A stretch of DNA of 64,000 nucleotides from Bacillota bacterium (GCA_029974635.1 JARKQY010000056.1:18102-82101), one strand, 5' to 3'; positions 27,125 to 36,698 are shown, counted from the first letter of the stretch. Notes: generated from the letters alone by a model not told the origin. Made by a program: numbers and translations.

Positions 27125-27715
27125 TCATTCCTGTTCATATTTCATATAAACCAGGTGGTTAATCCCGCTCTGCTTGCTGTGCTTCTGCGGAATGCGCTTG
27201 AATTCCCTGAAACCAAGTTTTTCATAGAGCTTGACAGCGGGCGTGTTGGTGTCCGCCACCTCAAGAACATAGGCGCTGTAAGGCGTAACCGCGACAATAT
27301 GCTTGATGATGGCCGAAGCGACGCCTTTGCCGCGCTGTTTCCCATCGGTGGCGACAAACTCCACCGACCCCCAGCCGGGCTCGATCAAGAAAGGATACGG
27401 GTGATTTTCCAACTCCTTTTTGAGTATCATTCCCGCGATGGTTCCTCTCATAAGTCCTAAATGGCGGCGCAATTCTCCCGGCTTCAGCCGTATGGGCGGG
27501 GTGTTTCCGTCGGTGCAGGCGGCAATCCCCGCAAGCTCGCCGTCAATGACCGCCACATAAAAGGCATCCAACAGAAACATATGGGCAAAGGCGCACGACA
27601 GCTTTTCGGGGTCCTTTGAAAAAAACTTCAGCCACTGCATAAATCCGCCCACGAAAATAACGCTGATGTTCTTCCGGACAGTCTCTCCAAGCTCGCTTGC
27701 CCGTTTTATTTCCAT
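27125..27715 (-). CDS. GNAT family N-acetyltransferase
   Basis: The 196-residue acetyltransferase has the acetyl-CoA motif VATDGKQRGKGVASAIIKH (about 122-140) and the late TPAVKLYEKLGFREF. N-terminal half (about 1-100) resembles GNAT proteins with a membrane-associated tail, but the substrate is unknown. It precedes the broken hydrolase in a two-gene operon. The region is richer in GC than the EPS genes, so it may have been acquired. Confidence 0.85.
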   Translation of the reverse strand: MEIKRASELGETVRKNISVIFVGGFMQWLKFFSKDPEKLSCAFAHMFLLDAFYVAVIDGELAGIAACTDGNTPPIRLKPGELRRHLGLMRGTIAGMILKKELENHPYPFLIEPGWGSVEFVATDGKQRGKGVASAIIKHIVAVTPYSAYVLEVADTNTPAVKLYEKLGFREFKRIPQKHSKQSGINHLVYMKYEQE

Positions 27716-27860
27716 TTCTATTCCTCCGGCAGTTTTTTCTCATAAGGCTTCAAATTTTATTATAGTTTATAAATCCAGTTTTTCAAAGGAACGCACCGAC
27801 TTTTTTCCGACCAAGAGTGTCCAGCTCCTAAAGTCAAAAGAAATTACCTGGTAATCATCG

Positions 27861-28514
27861 TTAATGTGCAGCGATAAATTTTTCTAATTCATCGTGCCAA
27901 GCCTTGGGCTCAAAGGTACCGATCTCTGTTTTCGTTCCAAACAAAAGATCAACAATATAACGTGGTTTTTTACCACCAATATACATTGCTTTGATACATG
28001 ACACGCAGTAAACCACTACCATATCACAAGGCATTTCGTCAGCGCGTTTTCTCATTTGCTCTTTTACTTGTGCGACTGGTAAAATATCATAAAAGCTATC
28101 GCCGCAACAAATAGCTTTGGTGCGGGTATTGCTAGATTCTCTGATTGTGATATTCATTTTTACAAGCAGTTTTCTGATGGCAACTTGGACCCTTTCTTCA
28201 GTTCGAGTGGGGCAGGCATCATGAAGGGACATCTCGGCACCGTTATAATCGGGGAATGGAAATGTTTTACTCTCAGCCAATATTTCCCAAAGAGATATCG
28301 TAGTTATTCCTTCATAAAGGTCGCGGTATCTCCGATCACAGCCAGCGCAAGTATTGATGATTCGGGTGCCACTCGTGAGTTTGGGCTCATGTCTACAACA
28401 AATAAAATGTTCTGGAATATCACCGAAATCGCTATTTAAAAAATTAAATATTTTTGTAGCTAACTCCGGTTTATATATCATCAATGCGCAACCTGGAGCA
28501 TAAACCTGTTTCAT
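27861..28514 (-). CDS. Cysteine-rich (CCG-type) Fe-S protein
   Basis: About 217 residues with four Cys groups: FICCRHEPK, NTCAGCDRRY, KAICCGDSFYD and VVYCVSCIKAMY. The CCG/Cx2C pattern resembles the cysteine-rich domain of HdrB/GlpC-type proteins that hold Fe-S or Zn sites and handle heterodisulfides. No partner redox subunit lies nearby, so the function is unknown. The start at 28514 follows GGAGGG at 7 bp. Confidence 0.65.
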   Translation of the reverse strand: MKQVYAPGCALMIYKPELATKIFNFLNSDFGDIPEHFICCRHEPKLTSGTRIINTCAGCDRRYRDLYEGITTISLWEILAESKTFPFPDYNGAEMSLHDACPTRTEERVQVAIRKLLVKMNITIRESSNTRTKAICCGDSFYDILPVAQVKEQMRKRADEMPCDMVVVYCVSCIKAMYIGGKKPRYIVDLLFGTKTEIGTFEPKAWHDELEKFIAAH

Positions 28515-28651
28515 CGTCATCCCTCCGAAATTCATTTCATAAATATTCTAACGGAAATGAACCCAAAAGTCTTCCGCAATTGGGATTATTGTCTACCGTC
28601 AATATCCAGTTTTCCACAAAACACTCCTTCTTCCTGCTTGCTCTGTGAAAA

Positions 28652-28690
28652 ATACCGCCGTACATTTATCATGTGACGGCAGCATTTTTG
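28652..28690 (-). terminator. Terminator downstream of the FtsX permease
   Basis: On the minus strand GCCGT pairs with ACGGC (28657-28680), extended by ACA/TGT, and is followed shortly by GTATTTTT. It is placed to end the ABC exporter transcript. An A-run on the other side makes it possibly bidirectional. Confidence 0.55.
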
Positions 28691-28726
28691 CATTACATTT
28701 ATTGTCATCATTGGAAGATGTCTTGA

Positions 28727-31051
28727 TTACTCCACGCTTTTCAGTGATGCCACCATATCAATGCTCTTAAACTTTCCGCCCATGATATGGTTAACGAACA
28801 CTGTAAAAGCGAGTATTAGAGCACAGCCCAGAAGAATGCTGCCAGCGGAGATGTAAGGGCGAATTTCCATATCCGCAGTTGTCGCCTGTACCAGTATCAC
28901 CCGAAGCAATCCAAAGCCGGTTATGGCGCCAAACGGCAATCCAAATATCGTAATCCAAATATTTTCACGGAGTACCAGCCTTTTCATTTCTTTTTGACGA
29001 AATCCCAAAACCTTTAATGTGGCAAGCTCGCGAATCCGTTCGTGATAGTTCATGTGGCCAAGCACCATCATAACGGCAATGGCCAGCAATCCGGCAAAGG
29101 AAATCAGGATGATTTGAAGGCTTCGCAGGCGCTCCAAAAGAATCAGCATATTGGATTCCATATCGGCTTTGGTTTCAATCAGGGAAATGCGCGGGTCGTC
29201 TTGCAGGGCGCTCAAATCCAATTTCTGTCCCCTGACCAGAAGTGTCCTGACGCTAAAAGGGAGAGAAGAAATCTTTGAAAACGCGGTCCGGCTAATATAG
29301 ATTTCATCCCCAACGGGAAAATCCACAATATTGGCCACCTCAAGCGGGATTACGGTTCCATCAAGACGTTCCGCCGTAATCACGTCCCCAATCTCCGTAT
29401 CCAGCGCCTTCGCCATTCTGGGCGTGATGAGTACCCCATTGTCCGGAAACTTTACTTCCCGGCCGTCAGAACCGGTAAAATGCAGGCTGCTTTGCTGATC
29501 ATCCATCACAACCATGTAGGGATTCTGCACGCTGCCGTTGCTGCCGTAAAGATAAACGCTAAATGCCATGGCAGCGTCAATGGACTGTGCATCACGAAGT
29601 ATTTCATAAATATCGGCGGCGGACTCCAAAGGAACCGGGTTTTTCAGCTTGATTTCCACGTCATGACGCATCGTTTCGTCAAATGCCTTTTTAAGCATGT
29701 CATTAATGGAGTTCGTCAATCCGAATCCGCATAAAATCAGGGAGGTTGAACCGATAATCCCAACAAGCCCCATCAGCATGCGCGCTTTGTTGCGAAACAG
29801 GTTTCTGGTGACGATTTTTCCGCTGAAGCTTAAGTTGCGCCAAAACGGCGATATTCTTTCCAGTAAAATACGGTGCCCCTGTGCAGGGGGTTTGGGTCGC
29901 ATGAGCGCCGCCGGCATAATTGCGAGCGACCTTTTGCAGGAAAGGAAAGCCGCTCCACAAGTCACAACAGCAACGCACAATACCGCCCAAAAGAAGTGCG
30001 GGGAGAAAAAATCAACTCCAGTTTCCTCGATTGTGTAATAAGCGATACCCATCCTGTATAGAAACTCCGCAATCAGATTCCGGGAGATGAGCCATCCCAA
30101 AATCATGCTTGGAATGGTAATCAGGACTCCATAAAGCGCGTACCGTCCCATAATCTCTCTTTTAGGATAGCCGAGGGAGCGCAGTGTCCCTAAATGCTGG
30201 CGCTGGTTTTCCATCATCCTGCCCACGGTGATCCATGTTACAAGTGCGGCCGTCAGGAAGAAGGCTATCGGAAATAGCATCCCTATTTGCTTAATGCCCA
30301 CCAGGTCGTGCTCAATCTCGCGGCAGCTTGACTGATGCATACGGCTTAAGATATTAGCGCCGCCGAGCGTTTCCCGGATTTCCGTAATGATTTCCTCTTG
30401 GGAACGAGTCGTATCCCCATTCAAAGAAAGGATCAATTCATTATAGGGAACCTGTGGCAACGCGGAAGCGTTGATATAAGCGAAGCCGTATTTCTGGTAG
30501 TCGGGTAAGGTCAAACCCTCCGGTGCGTAATAGATGTATTCGACGTTCCGGATAATCCCTTTTATTAACCATTGCTTCTGCTGACCACCTGCGTCGAAAC
30601 TGAGAAAATCACCGGGAAAAAGTCCGTTGGCTTTGGCAAAGCGGCTATCCAGCAAAAGGGCATCGGTTTCGGTTCCGTCTAATAAACTGCCGTCCAGCAA
30701 TTCCGGGATATTGATGGTTGCCTGATCTCCGGTGGCATGCAGATACAATGTGGCATTGATCTCCCCGATAAGACCTACTTCCAGTATTTTGCGGCGTTGC
30801 GCCATCTTCACATCCGGTAAAGCCTGTATCCGTTCCAAATCGGCTTCGGAGACATCCGCCTTATAGATCCAGAAATCAGCCAGATTGGCGCGCATATAAT
30901 AGTCAGTCATGGCATTTTCCATGGTGCTTGTATACAGGTTAACACCACTGAACAACGCGATACCAAGGGTACAGATACACACGATGATAAGAAACGACCA
31001 GCGGTTTTCCCCAATATCCCGGAAAATCTTTTTTTGCAGCATAGTTACCAT
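28727..31051 (-). CDS. ABC transporter permease with two FtsX domains
   Basis: The 774-residue protein has an N-terminal helix (about 17-39), a MacB-like extracytoplasmic domain, a first FtsX unit of three helices (about 265-380), a second extracytoplasmic domain and a second FtsX unit (about 645-765). The family exports lipoproteins, peptides or antibiotics, or transmits force across the membrane. It overlaps the ATPase gene by 7 bp and is controlled by the divergent TetR gene. The substrate is unknown; a drug or antimicrobial peptide is plausible given the repressor. Confidence 0.88.
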   Translation of the reverse strand: MVTMLQKKIFRDIGENRWSFLIIVCICTLGIALFSGVNLYTSTMENAMTDYYMRANLADFWIYKADVSEADLERIQALPDVKMAQRRKILEVGLIGEINATLYLHATGDQATINIPELLDGSLLDGTETDALLLDSRFAKANGLFPGDFLSFDAGGQQKQWLIKGIIRNVEYIYYAPEGLTLPDYQKYGFAYINASALPQVPYNELILSLNGDTTRSQEEIITEIRETLGGANILSRMHQSSCREIEHDLVGIKQIGMLFPIAFFLTAALVTWITVGRMMENQRQHLGTLRSLGYPKREIMGRYALYGVLITIPSMILGWLISRNLIAEFLYRMGIAYYTIEETGVDFFSPHFFWAVLCVAVVTCGAAFLSCKRSLAIMPAALMRPKPPAQGHRILLERISPFWRNLSFSGKIVTRNLFRNKARMLMGLVGIIGSTSLILCGFGLTNSINDMLKKAFDETMRHDVEIKLKNPVPLESAADIYEILRDAQSIDAAMAFSVYLYGSNGSVQNPYMVVMDDQQSSLHFTGSDGREVKFPDNGVLITPRMAKALDTEIGDVITAERLDGTVIPLEVANIVDFPVGDEIYISRTAFSKISSLPFSVRTLLVRGQKLDLSALQDDPRISLIETKADMESNMLILLERLRSLQIILISFAGLLAIAVMMVLGHMNYHERIRELATLKVLGFRQKEMKRLVLRENIWITIFGLPFGAITGFGLLRVILVQATTADMEIRPYISAGSILLGCALILAFTVFVNHIMGGKFKSIDMVASLKSVE

Positions 31052-31746
31052 TTGATTCCCTCCAAATCCGCGGGAGATTCCTGTACGCTTTCCCGGACCA
31101 CTTTGCCGTTTTTCATTTCAATCAGCCGGTCGGTGATCGGCGCCAAAAGAGAATTGTGCGTAATAATAATCACGGTTTTTCTCATCTTGCGGCTGATATC
31201 GGACAAAACCCCGAGAACGGTTTGCCCTGTTTCGGTATCCAATGCGCCGGTGGGCTCGTCGCAAAGCAGCAAATCCGGGTTTTTACAGATAGCCCTCGCA
31301 ATGGCGACACGTTGCTGTTCGCCGCCCGAAAGCTGGGCCGGAAAATTGTGAATCCTGTCCTTTAAGCCCACAATCCGCAGGGCCTCCTCCGGCTCCAGCG
31401 GCGATTTGCACACCTGCTTTGCCAGTTCGACATTTTCGACAGCAGTCAGATTCGGTATCAGATTATAGAACTGAAAAACGAATCCGATTTTGTAGCGCCG
31501 GTAGTCGGTCAGTTCCAAGTCGTTCATGGCAGTAATATCCTTGCCGGCGGAAAAAATTTTCCCGGATGTGACGGTTTCCATGCCGCCCAGCAGGTTCAGC
31601 ACGGTACTTTTTCCTGCGCCGCTTGGACCGAGTATAATGCAAAGCTCGCCTTTTTCAACCTGGAACGATACCTGTTTTGCCGCGTGAATGGTGACTTCGC
31701 CCATCCGGTATTCCTTGCTTACCTTATCAAAGACAATCTCCGCCAT
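31045..31746 (-). CDS. ABC transporter ATP-binding protein, MacB/LolD family
   Basis: The 233-residue ATPase has Walker A GPSGAGKST (about 40-48), Q-loop FQFYNLIPNLT, signature LSGGEQQRVAIARA and Walker B LLCDEPTGALD. It powers the FtsX permease encoded just downstream. A 7-bp overlap couples the two. Its promoter overlaps the TetR operator arms, so the exporter is probably induced by the TetR ligand. Confidence 0.93.
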   Translation of the reverse strand: MAEIVFDKVSKEYRMGEVTIHAAKQVSFQVEKGELCIILGPSGAGKSTVLNLLGGMETVTSGKIFSAGKDITAMNDLELTDYRRYKIGFVFQFYNLIPNLTAVENVELAKQVCKSPLEPEEALRIVGLKDRIHNFPAQLSGGEQQRVAIARAICKNPDLLLCDEPTGALDTETGQTVLGVLSDISRKMRKTVIIITHNSLLAPITDRLIEMKNGKVVRESVQESPADLEGIKW

Positions 31747-31761
31747 AGCGATGCTCCTTTC

Positions 31762-31799
31762 AATATATGAACTTTATATTCTTTTATAGTTCATATATT
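31762..31799. promoter_or_regulatory. TetR operator (inverted repeat)
   Basis: A perfect inverted repeat, AATATATGAACT (31762-31773) and AGTTCATATATT (31788-31799), is separated by 14 bp and overlaps the -10 box of the exporter promoter. A third half-site, AGTTCATATTTT, lies at 31862-31873 in the TetR leader. This fits repression of both divergent genes by the TetR protein. Confidence 0.75.
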
Positions 31800-31823
31800 A
31801 CTAAAAATTCGTTGACTTGTCAA
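31795..31823 (-). promoter_or_regulatory. Promoter of the ABC exporter operon
   Basis: Minus-strand TTGACA (31818-31823), 17 bp, TAATAT (31795-31800): a near-consensus sigma-A promoter. Its -35 touches the -35 of the opposite promoter, and its -10 lies in the operator. Confidence 0.75.
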
Positions 31824-31840
31824 GCATAAAATGCTATATT
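31812..31840 (+). promoter_or_regulatory. Promoter of the tetR-type gene
   Basis: Plus-strand TTGACT (31812-31817), 17 bp, TATATT (31835-31840). The -35 boxes of the two divergent promoters abut, so RNA polymerases at the two sites should compete. A third operator half-site just downstream suggests autoregulation. Confidence 0.72.
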
Positions 31841-31887
31841 ATTTACACAATAGGTCTGTATAGTTCATATTTTTTGAGGTGATTTGG

Positions 31888-32493
31888 TTGGATGGATTTG
31901 AAAAAAGAAGAAATGATAAGAAAAAAGCCATCATGCAGACGGCTTTGGAACTGTTCGATCAATATGGGTTCGACAAGGTAACGGTAACCGAAATTGCGGA
32001 AAAGGCGCATGTTTCAAAGGTATCCATCTATAATTTTTTTGAGAGCAAGGACAACCTTCGACGAATCATCATCAAGGATATCTTGGATGAGAGCATTGAA
32101 AAAGTACAGGCCCTGGTTGAAAAAGAGGGAAACTTCATCGATAAAATCGAGGAATATATTCAAATCCGGACCTGGTATTATGGCAAATATAGCTTACAAT
32201 TCTTTTTTGACGCTGTTGAAAGCGATCCGGAGCTCCGGCAATACCTCGATGATTTCAGCGCCGCCAACAAACGGCTTGTAATGAAATTCATAGTTGAAGG
32301 CAAACGTTCCGGAGTTTTTTCACCGGATGCCTCCGATACCGCCATTGAGATATATATCGATATGATTCAAACGTATTTATTCCATAACAGGGAAATCCGC
32401 GACAGATTTGAACGCAATCCCCAATTGGCACAAGAGGTAAATATGCTGTTCCTGGATGGGCTGATCCGCCAAAAACGCAGTAAACACCCCTGA
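31888..32493 (+). CDS. TetR/AcrR family regulator
   Basis: About 201 residues. The N-terminal helix-turn-helix reads IMQTALELFDQYGFDKVTV followed by IAEKAHVSKVSIYNFFESK; the rest is an all-helical ligand-binding domain. It probably represses the divergent ABC/FtsX exporter and itself. I chose TTG at 31888, about 7 bp after GAGGTG; GTG at 31879 would place the start inside the ribosome binding site. Confidence 0.9.
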   Translation: MDGFEKRRNDKKKAIMQTALELFDQYGFDKVTVTEIAEKAHVSKVSIYNFFESKDNLRRIIIKDILDESIEKVQALVEKEGNFIDKIEEYIQIRTWYYGKYSLQFFFDAVESDPELRQYLDDFSAANKRLVMKFIVEGKRSGVFSPDASDTAIEIYIDMIQTYLFHNREIRDRFERNPQLAQEVNMLFLDGLIRQKRSKHP

Positions 32494-32528
32494 TTCAATG
32501 AAAACACTCATTACGGAGGCGACACGCA

Positions 32529-32626
32529 ATGTTTCAGCAGGCGCAAAAGGAAGGCCTACTTAAGGACTTGCCTTTCCGGGTGCTATTAACGCGATTTGGG
32601 ATATGATTGCTAAAGAGGAAGTATAG
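32529..32626 (+). pseudogene. Fragment of a second TetR-type C-terminus
   Basis: After GGAGG, an ATG opens FQQAQKEGLLKDLPFRVL; a shift to the next frame then gives GAINAIWDMIAKEEV and a stop. Together these resemble the C-terminal end of a TetR-family ligand domain, which is not the end of the complete TetR gene just upstream. I read it as a scar of an older regulator. It is short, so the assignment is tentative. Confidence 0.4.
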
Positions 32627-32800
32627 AACCCCATAATTTAGAGGGGCTTTTTTATTTATATATTTTGGTATATAATTCAAATGATGGCGTGAATTTAAAT
32701 AAATCACAAATGTATTTGAAAAACATCCTAAAATACTGATCAATATTAATAATAGCCAGTCACGATGAATATGAAATTTTAACATAAAAGGAGTGTCATT

Positions 32801-34288
32801 ATGAAAAAATATCTGGTCTTATTTCTTTCTTTACTGCTGTTTATTTCAGGATGTATGAATCCACCATCAAAGATAACCGGGCCCAAATGGACCAGCAAGT
32901 TTACCCTGCCGCTGGTAATCAGGGAAAAAAAACAGGATGGAACCACTAATTCCGAGTTTCGGCTGGATGGCGTACCCAACGGCAAAAATGAAACCGGGCC
33001 GGATTTGACTGGCGACGGTTCCGCAGCTTATGCTCCCGGGGGAGCGATTAACTTAAGCGGTGGGACCTTTGGGTGTATTGAAACAAACAGTGTATCACAG
33101 GCTATTCCATTACCAACCTCAGGCACAGTTATTGTTAATGATGAAACCACCATCGGCAATACGGCTATTTTTGCGGCAATGGATGACTATTTCGGATTTA
33201 GAACCTCCAATGCGACAATCAGGGGAGCTGAAACTATTAATAATTTACATATTACGATTTCAAACGGTTCAGCGGGAGCCGGCGGCTTGGCCATACAAGT
33301 AACCGATACTGAATCTGATATCCGGCAAGCTATAATTAATCAGGGGAGTAACAGCGCGAATATTTATCTTACCAATTTTGAATTAACCAACGGAGTCGGG
33401 ATAACTTTCACCGGGACCTGTGATATTGGCGCTGGCGGCGGTTCTATCACCATTACTCTTTCAAAACTGCAAGTCAGCAATATGACCATTAAAGGTCATA
33501 CCTTGGATTCATTCCCGAACAAGACCATCATTGTCAACGAGGAATATCAATTCGATATGAGTGAGTTAGTTGACAGTTCCATTTATATCAGCAATTGTTC
33601 CTTGACTTTCAGTATATCGAACATGCCGGATAACTTGTCCCTTGGAGCTTACTTTATTCTTGAAGCTTATGACAGCGGCAACCACCTACTTTACAGTGAA
33701 TCCCACACTACTCCTAACCCGCCGCTTGCTTTTCAAAATTCATCACAGACCATTACTCTACCATTTAACAGTAATTATAGTTATTTAAAGTTTAAGTTAG
33801 AGCGGATTGGTTTGGAAGCGGTGGATGAGGGCCGAAATATTATTATTGACGGCAATCAGGCTATTAATTTCACGGTAAGGCCGCACCTAACACTGCAATC
33901 CCAGGTCCAGGAGATGGAAGCGACCAAAGTCGAACAATCGGTGATTCAAAGTGTCAGCCTGAATCTGAGTGTGATAAATAACACCCGGCTTGGTTTGGGG
34001 GTCAAGCTTTATTTATCTCCGCTGCCAAATCCAATGACTGATGCAAACGCCGTGGTTTTTAATTTTACAGTAAATCCGGCGGCAATACCGGGACAAGCTT
34101 TAGAAACTCGGCATACCTCATTAAGCCTCACAGCCGCCCAGATTAGTTATTTGACCGGCAGCCAAATGATTTATAATCAATTTGAGATCGTCGATCTTTC
34201 AACCGGTAAGGTTCAAGTGAATCCCTATCCGTTTTTAGAGATTCGTTCCAGCGCAACATTGGAAGTACTCATTAATAAGGAGGATTGA
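32801..34288 (+). CDS. Lipoprotein of unknown function paired with an OM barrel
   Basis: The 495-residue protein has a lipoprotein signal peptide with lipobox LFISGC (Cys18) after MKKYLVLFLSLLL. The rest is rich in Asn, Thr, Ser and beta-structure, with repeated short beta-strand stretches like a beta-helix or sandwich. I do not recognise a named family. It sits 3 bp upstream of an outer-membrane barrel gene and is surely co-transcribed with it; the pair may build a surface complex. AAAGGAG precedes the ATG. Confidence 0.75.
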   Translation: MKKYLVLFLSLLLFISGCMNPPSKITGPKWTSKFTLPLVIREKKQDGTTNSEFRLDGVPNGKNETGPDLTGDGSAAYAPGGAINLSGGTFGCIETNSVSQAIPLPTSGTVIVNDETTIGNTAIFAAMDDYFGFRTSNATIRGAETINNLHITISNGSAGAGGLAIQVTDTESDIRQAIINQGSNSANIYLTNFELTNGVGITFTGTCDIGAGGGSITITLSKLQVSNMTIKGHTLDSFPNKTIIVNEEYQFDMSELVDSSIYISNCSLTFSISNMPDNLSLGAYFILEAYDSGNHLLYSESHTTPNPPLAFQNSSQTITLPFNSNYSYLKFKLERIGLEAVDEGRNIIIDGNQAINFTVRPHLTLQSQVQEMEATKVEQSVIQSVSLNLSVINNTRLGLGVKLYLSPLPNPMTDANAVVFNFTVNPAAIPGQALETRHTSLSLTAAQISYLTGSQMIYNQFEIVDLSTGKVQVNPYPFLEIRSSATLEVLINKED

Positions 34289-34291
34289 AAA

Positions 34292-35464
34292 ATGTTCACA
34301 AAGCACTTTGCAACATTTTTACTAATATCCGTTCTCTTGTTTTTAATTCCATCCTTGACTTTCGGATTCGGGCTGGAAAATCCCGCCGACCTGGCCGGTG
34401 AAGACACCAAATTTGAACTTGTTTTTCCCGAATTAACGTTCCAAGTTGAAAATAATCTGCTTAACATCGAATTTCTAAATGCCGATATGACTACTGAATC
34501 CGCCAAAAGGTATTTTCTGGGGCGGATGGAGAGTGGCGTATTCAAGACCAATAATCAATTTGACTTGGGAACGCGGATCGCTATTGGGAAATTTACATTC
34601 CATACCGGATTATGGGCCCGTAGCAGTTTGAACATTATGAACGGTTTTACCGAACTATTTTTTTACGGCTATGAACCCGCTAAAAACTATAATCTTAACG
34701 GAACCCGTGCTGACGCGCTGTTAGCGCTTTCGTGCGAACTGTCTTACGCCCGTTACATTCCACTGGAAATTAATGAGTTACAAGTCGGGGCAACCTTACG
34801 TTTATTGGAAGGAATGGCCCTATATTACAGCGAAGTTACCGATAGCGTAATTACTACCAATGAATGGGGACAAGCCCACTACAAATTTAATGTTACCGGC
34901 TACCAAACCTCCTCGGAGAATGGTTTTCAAGGCCAAGGTCTTTTGGTGGACCTGGGAGCCAATTATCTTATGGATCAATGGAAATTTGGGGCGGTTTTAA
35001 AAAATTTGGGACCGGAAATGACCTGGAACAATGTTGATATTGTTAACAACCAATACGAAGGCGAATTTACCGGAGTCGAGGACGAGATTCAATCAACCGA
35101 CAGTAATACTGAGAGTAACAAAAACCATACGATTCGAATTCCCGTCGCCTTAGAGTTGGGCGCCGTATATAATCTCAATAAAAATCTCTCTTTCACTATG
35201 GGACTGGGAAAAGCATTTAATGACGGCTGGGGATATTCTACCACACCGCGTCTTATAGGAGGAGTAGATTGGAAACCATTGAAATTTTTACGTTTAGCCG
35301 GTCAGCTTTCTTATCAGGGAACCCAAATTGGTATCGATACCCTCACCCAATTACGGATTTTTGCTTTTTGGGTCAATTTTGAACTGGGTTGGAACGGCGG
35401 ACTGTTAATTGATAATAACACCTCCGGTATGAGAGCTTCACTATCAACCCGCTTGCATTTTTAA
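34292..35464 (+). CDS. Outer-membrane beta-barrel protein (PorV/DUF5723-like)
   Basis: The 390-residue protein has a signal peptide (FATFLLISVLLFLIPSLTFG) and about a dozen amphipathic beta-strands, ending SLSTRLHF. A terminal Phe preceded by alternating residues is the outer-membrane insertion signal read by BamA. The layout resembles PorV/TraF-like barrels, but the family call is approximate. With the lipoprotein just upstream it is direct evidence for an outer membrane. AAGGAGG precedes the ATG, and a strong terminator follows. Confidence 0.7.
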   Translation: MFTKHFATFLLISVLLFLIPSLTFGFGLENPADLAGEDTKFELVFPELTFQVENNLLNIEFLNADMTTESAKRYFLGRMESGVFKTNNQFDLGTRIAIGKFTFHTGLWARSSLNIMNGFTELFFYGYEPAKNYNLNGTRADALLALSCELSYARYIPLEINELQVGATLRLLEGMALYYSEVTDSVITTNEWGQAHYKFNVTGYQTSSENGFQGQGLLVDLGANYLMDQWKFGAVLKNLGPEMTWNNVDIVNNQYEGEFTGVEDEIQSTDSNTESNKNHTIRIPVALELGAVYNLNKNLSFTMGLGKAFNDGWGYSTTPRLIGGVDWKPLKFLRLAGQLSYQGTQIGIDTLTQLRIFAFWVNFELGWNGGLLIDNNTSGMRASLSTRLHF

Positions 35465-35507
35465 TAAAGAAAAAGAAAACCGAGCACTATCTTAACTGCG
35501 CACTGAC

Positions 35508-35556
35508 AAAACGCAACCGGTGGCGTATAATACATGCAACTGGTTGCGTTTTTAGC
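35508..35556 (+). terminator. Strong terminator after the barrel gene
   Basis: Arms AAAACGCAACCGGT (35508-35521) and ACTGGTTGCGTTTT (35539-35552) pair with one mismatch, followed by T residues. The A/T flanks make it work in both directions, so it may also serve the convergent YitT gene. Confidence 0.75.
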
Positions 35557-35619
35557 TTCAAAGGAGATTAAACTGCTAAAAAGTGTATCCAAGGCGCAGT
35601 TGATGAATACGGCTTCAAA

Positions 35620-36510
35620 CTAGCATTTATAATCTTCCTTAAATCCTTCCCCCAATACTTCACGAACATCGGTAATGATTATAAAAGCATGCGGATCAAT
35701 GTTGTGAACCATTTCCTTCAGTTTGATCTCCTCCGCCCGGGAAATGACGCAGAGAATGATCTCCTTTTTGATATTGGAATACAAGCCGCGGCCAAACAAT
35801 CCGGTGGCGCCTCTTTCCAACTGGTTCAGAATGGTCCGGCCAATCTCTTCGGTATGATTCGAAATGATGAAAGCTGCTTTCGCATAGTCAAGACCTTCCA
35901 AAACCGCATCCAAGGACTTGCTGGTGACAAACATGGTGATAATTGCAAATAAAGATAATTCCACGCTACGAAAAACGATTCCCGCCAAGATGATGATGGT
36001 CCCGTCAAATAATAACAACGATCTCCCCACTGAAATTCCGGTAAAACGGTGTAACAATTGAGCCGCCAAATCGGTTCCGCCGGTGTTGCCCCGGTAGCGG
36101 AAGGCGACTCCCACTCCCAAACCCATAATAACTCCGCCAAAAATCGAAGCGAGCAAAGGATCCCGCGTCAAAGGAGCCAACCTAACCACTGATTCCCAAA
36201 ATTGCACCATAACCGAGATCAACAAGGACCCAAAGAGCGTCTTGGCACCATAACGCGGCCCGAAAACCCAAAGACAGGCCAGGAACAGCGGTATATTAAA
36301 CATTAGCATGGTCCAGGAGACCGGCCAGTGCAAAATATAATGAATGATGATTGCCAGGCCGCTTACGCCGCCAGCCGCGATTTTATTTGGGATTTGCAGC
36401 CACACCAGCCCCAGCGCCGTAATCGTCACCCCAATAAGGATTCCGATATAGTCCCTGATCTCATTGCGAATGAACTTCCAATTAATCTTTTTGACAACCT
36501 GGATCCACAC
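35620..36510 (-). CDS. YitT family membrane protein
   Basis: About 296 residues: five predicted membrane helices with NKIAAGGVSGLAIIIHY and GGVIMGLGVGVAFRYRGNTGG motifs, then a C-terminal cytoplasmic DUF2179 domain (about 220-290, ending with SRAEEIKLKEMVHNIDPHAF). YitT proteins are widespread in Bacillota; transport role is not established. GTG at 36510 is chosen as start because GGAGGTGA lies 4-7 bp before it; the longer frame has no such site. Confidence 0.85.
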   Translation of the reverse strand: MWIQVVKKINWKFIRNEIRDYIGILIGVTITALGLVWLQIPNKIAAGGVSGLAIIIHYILHWPVSWTMLMFNIPLFLACLWVFGPRYGAKTLFGSLLISVMVQFWESVVRLAPLTRDPLLASIFGGVIMGLGVGVAFRYRGNTGGTDLAAQLLHRFTGISVGRSLLLFDGTIIILAGIVFRSVELSLFAIITMFVTSKSLDAVLEGLDYAKAAFIISNHTEEIGRTILNQLERGATGLFGRGLYSNIKKEIILCVISRAEEIKLKEMVHNIDPHAFIIITDVREVLGEGFKEDYKC

Positions 36511-36698
36511 GCGCTCACCTCCAGGAATAGTGGCATTAGTCAAAATTCCGCTGTCAAAGGCCTAATGACTTCAAATAGCCGTTTCATGTGATCTACCTTA
36601 ATTCAAGATGGGAAAATAAGGATAATATATGACAATTAATAATATCACCAAAATATAATTAAAGTCAAACCAATTTATTGGTTATTCAGTGAATTTTT

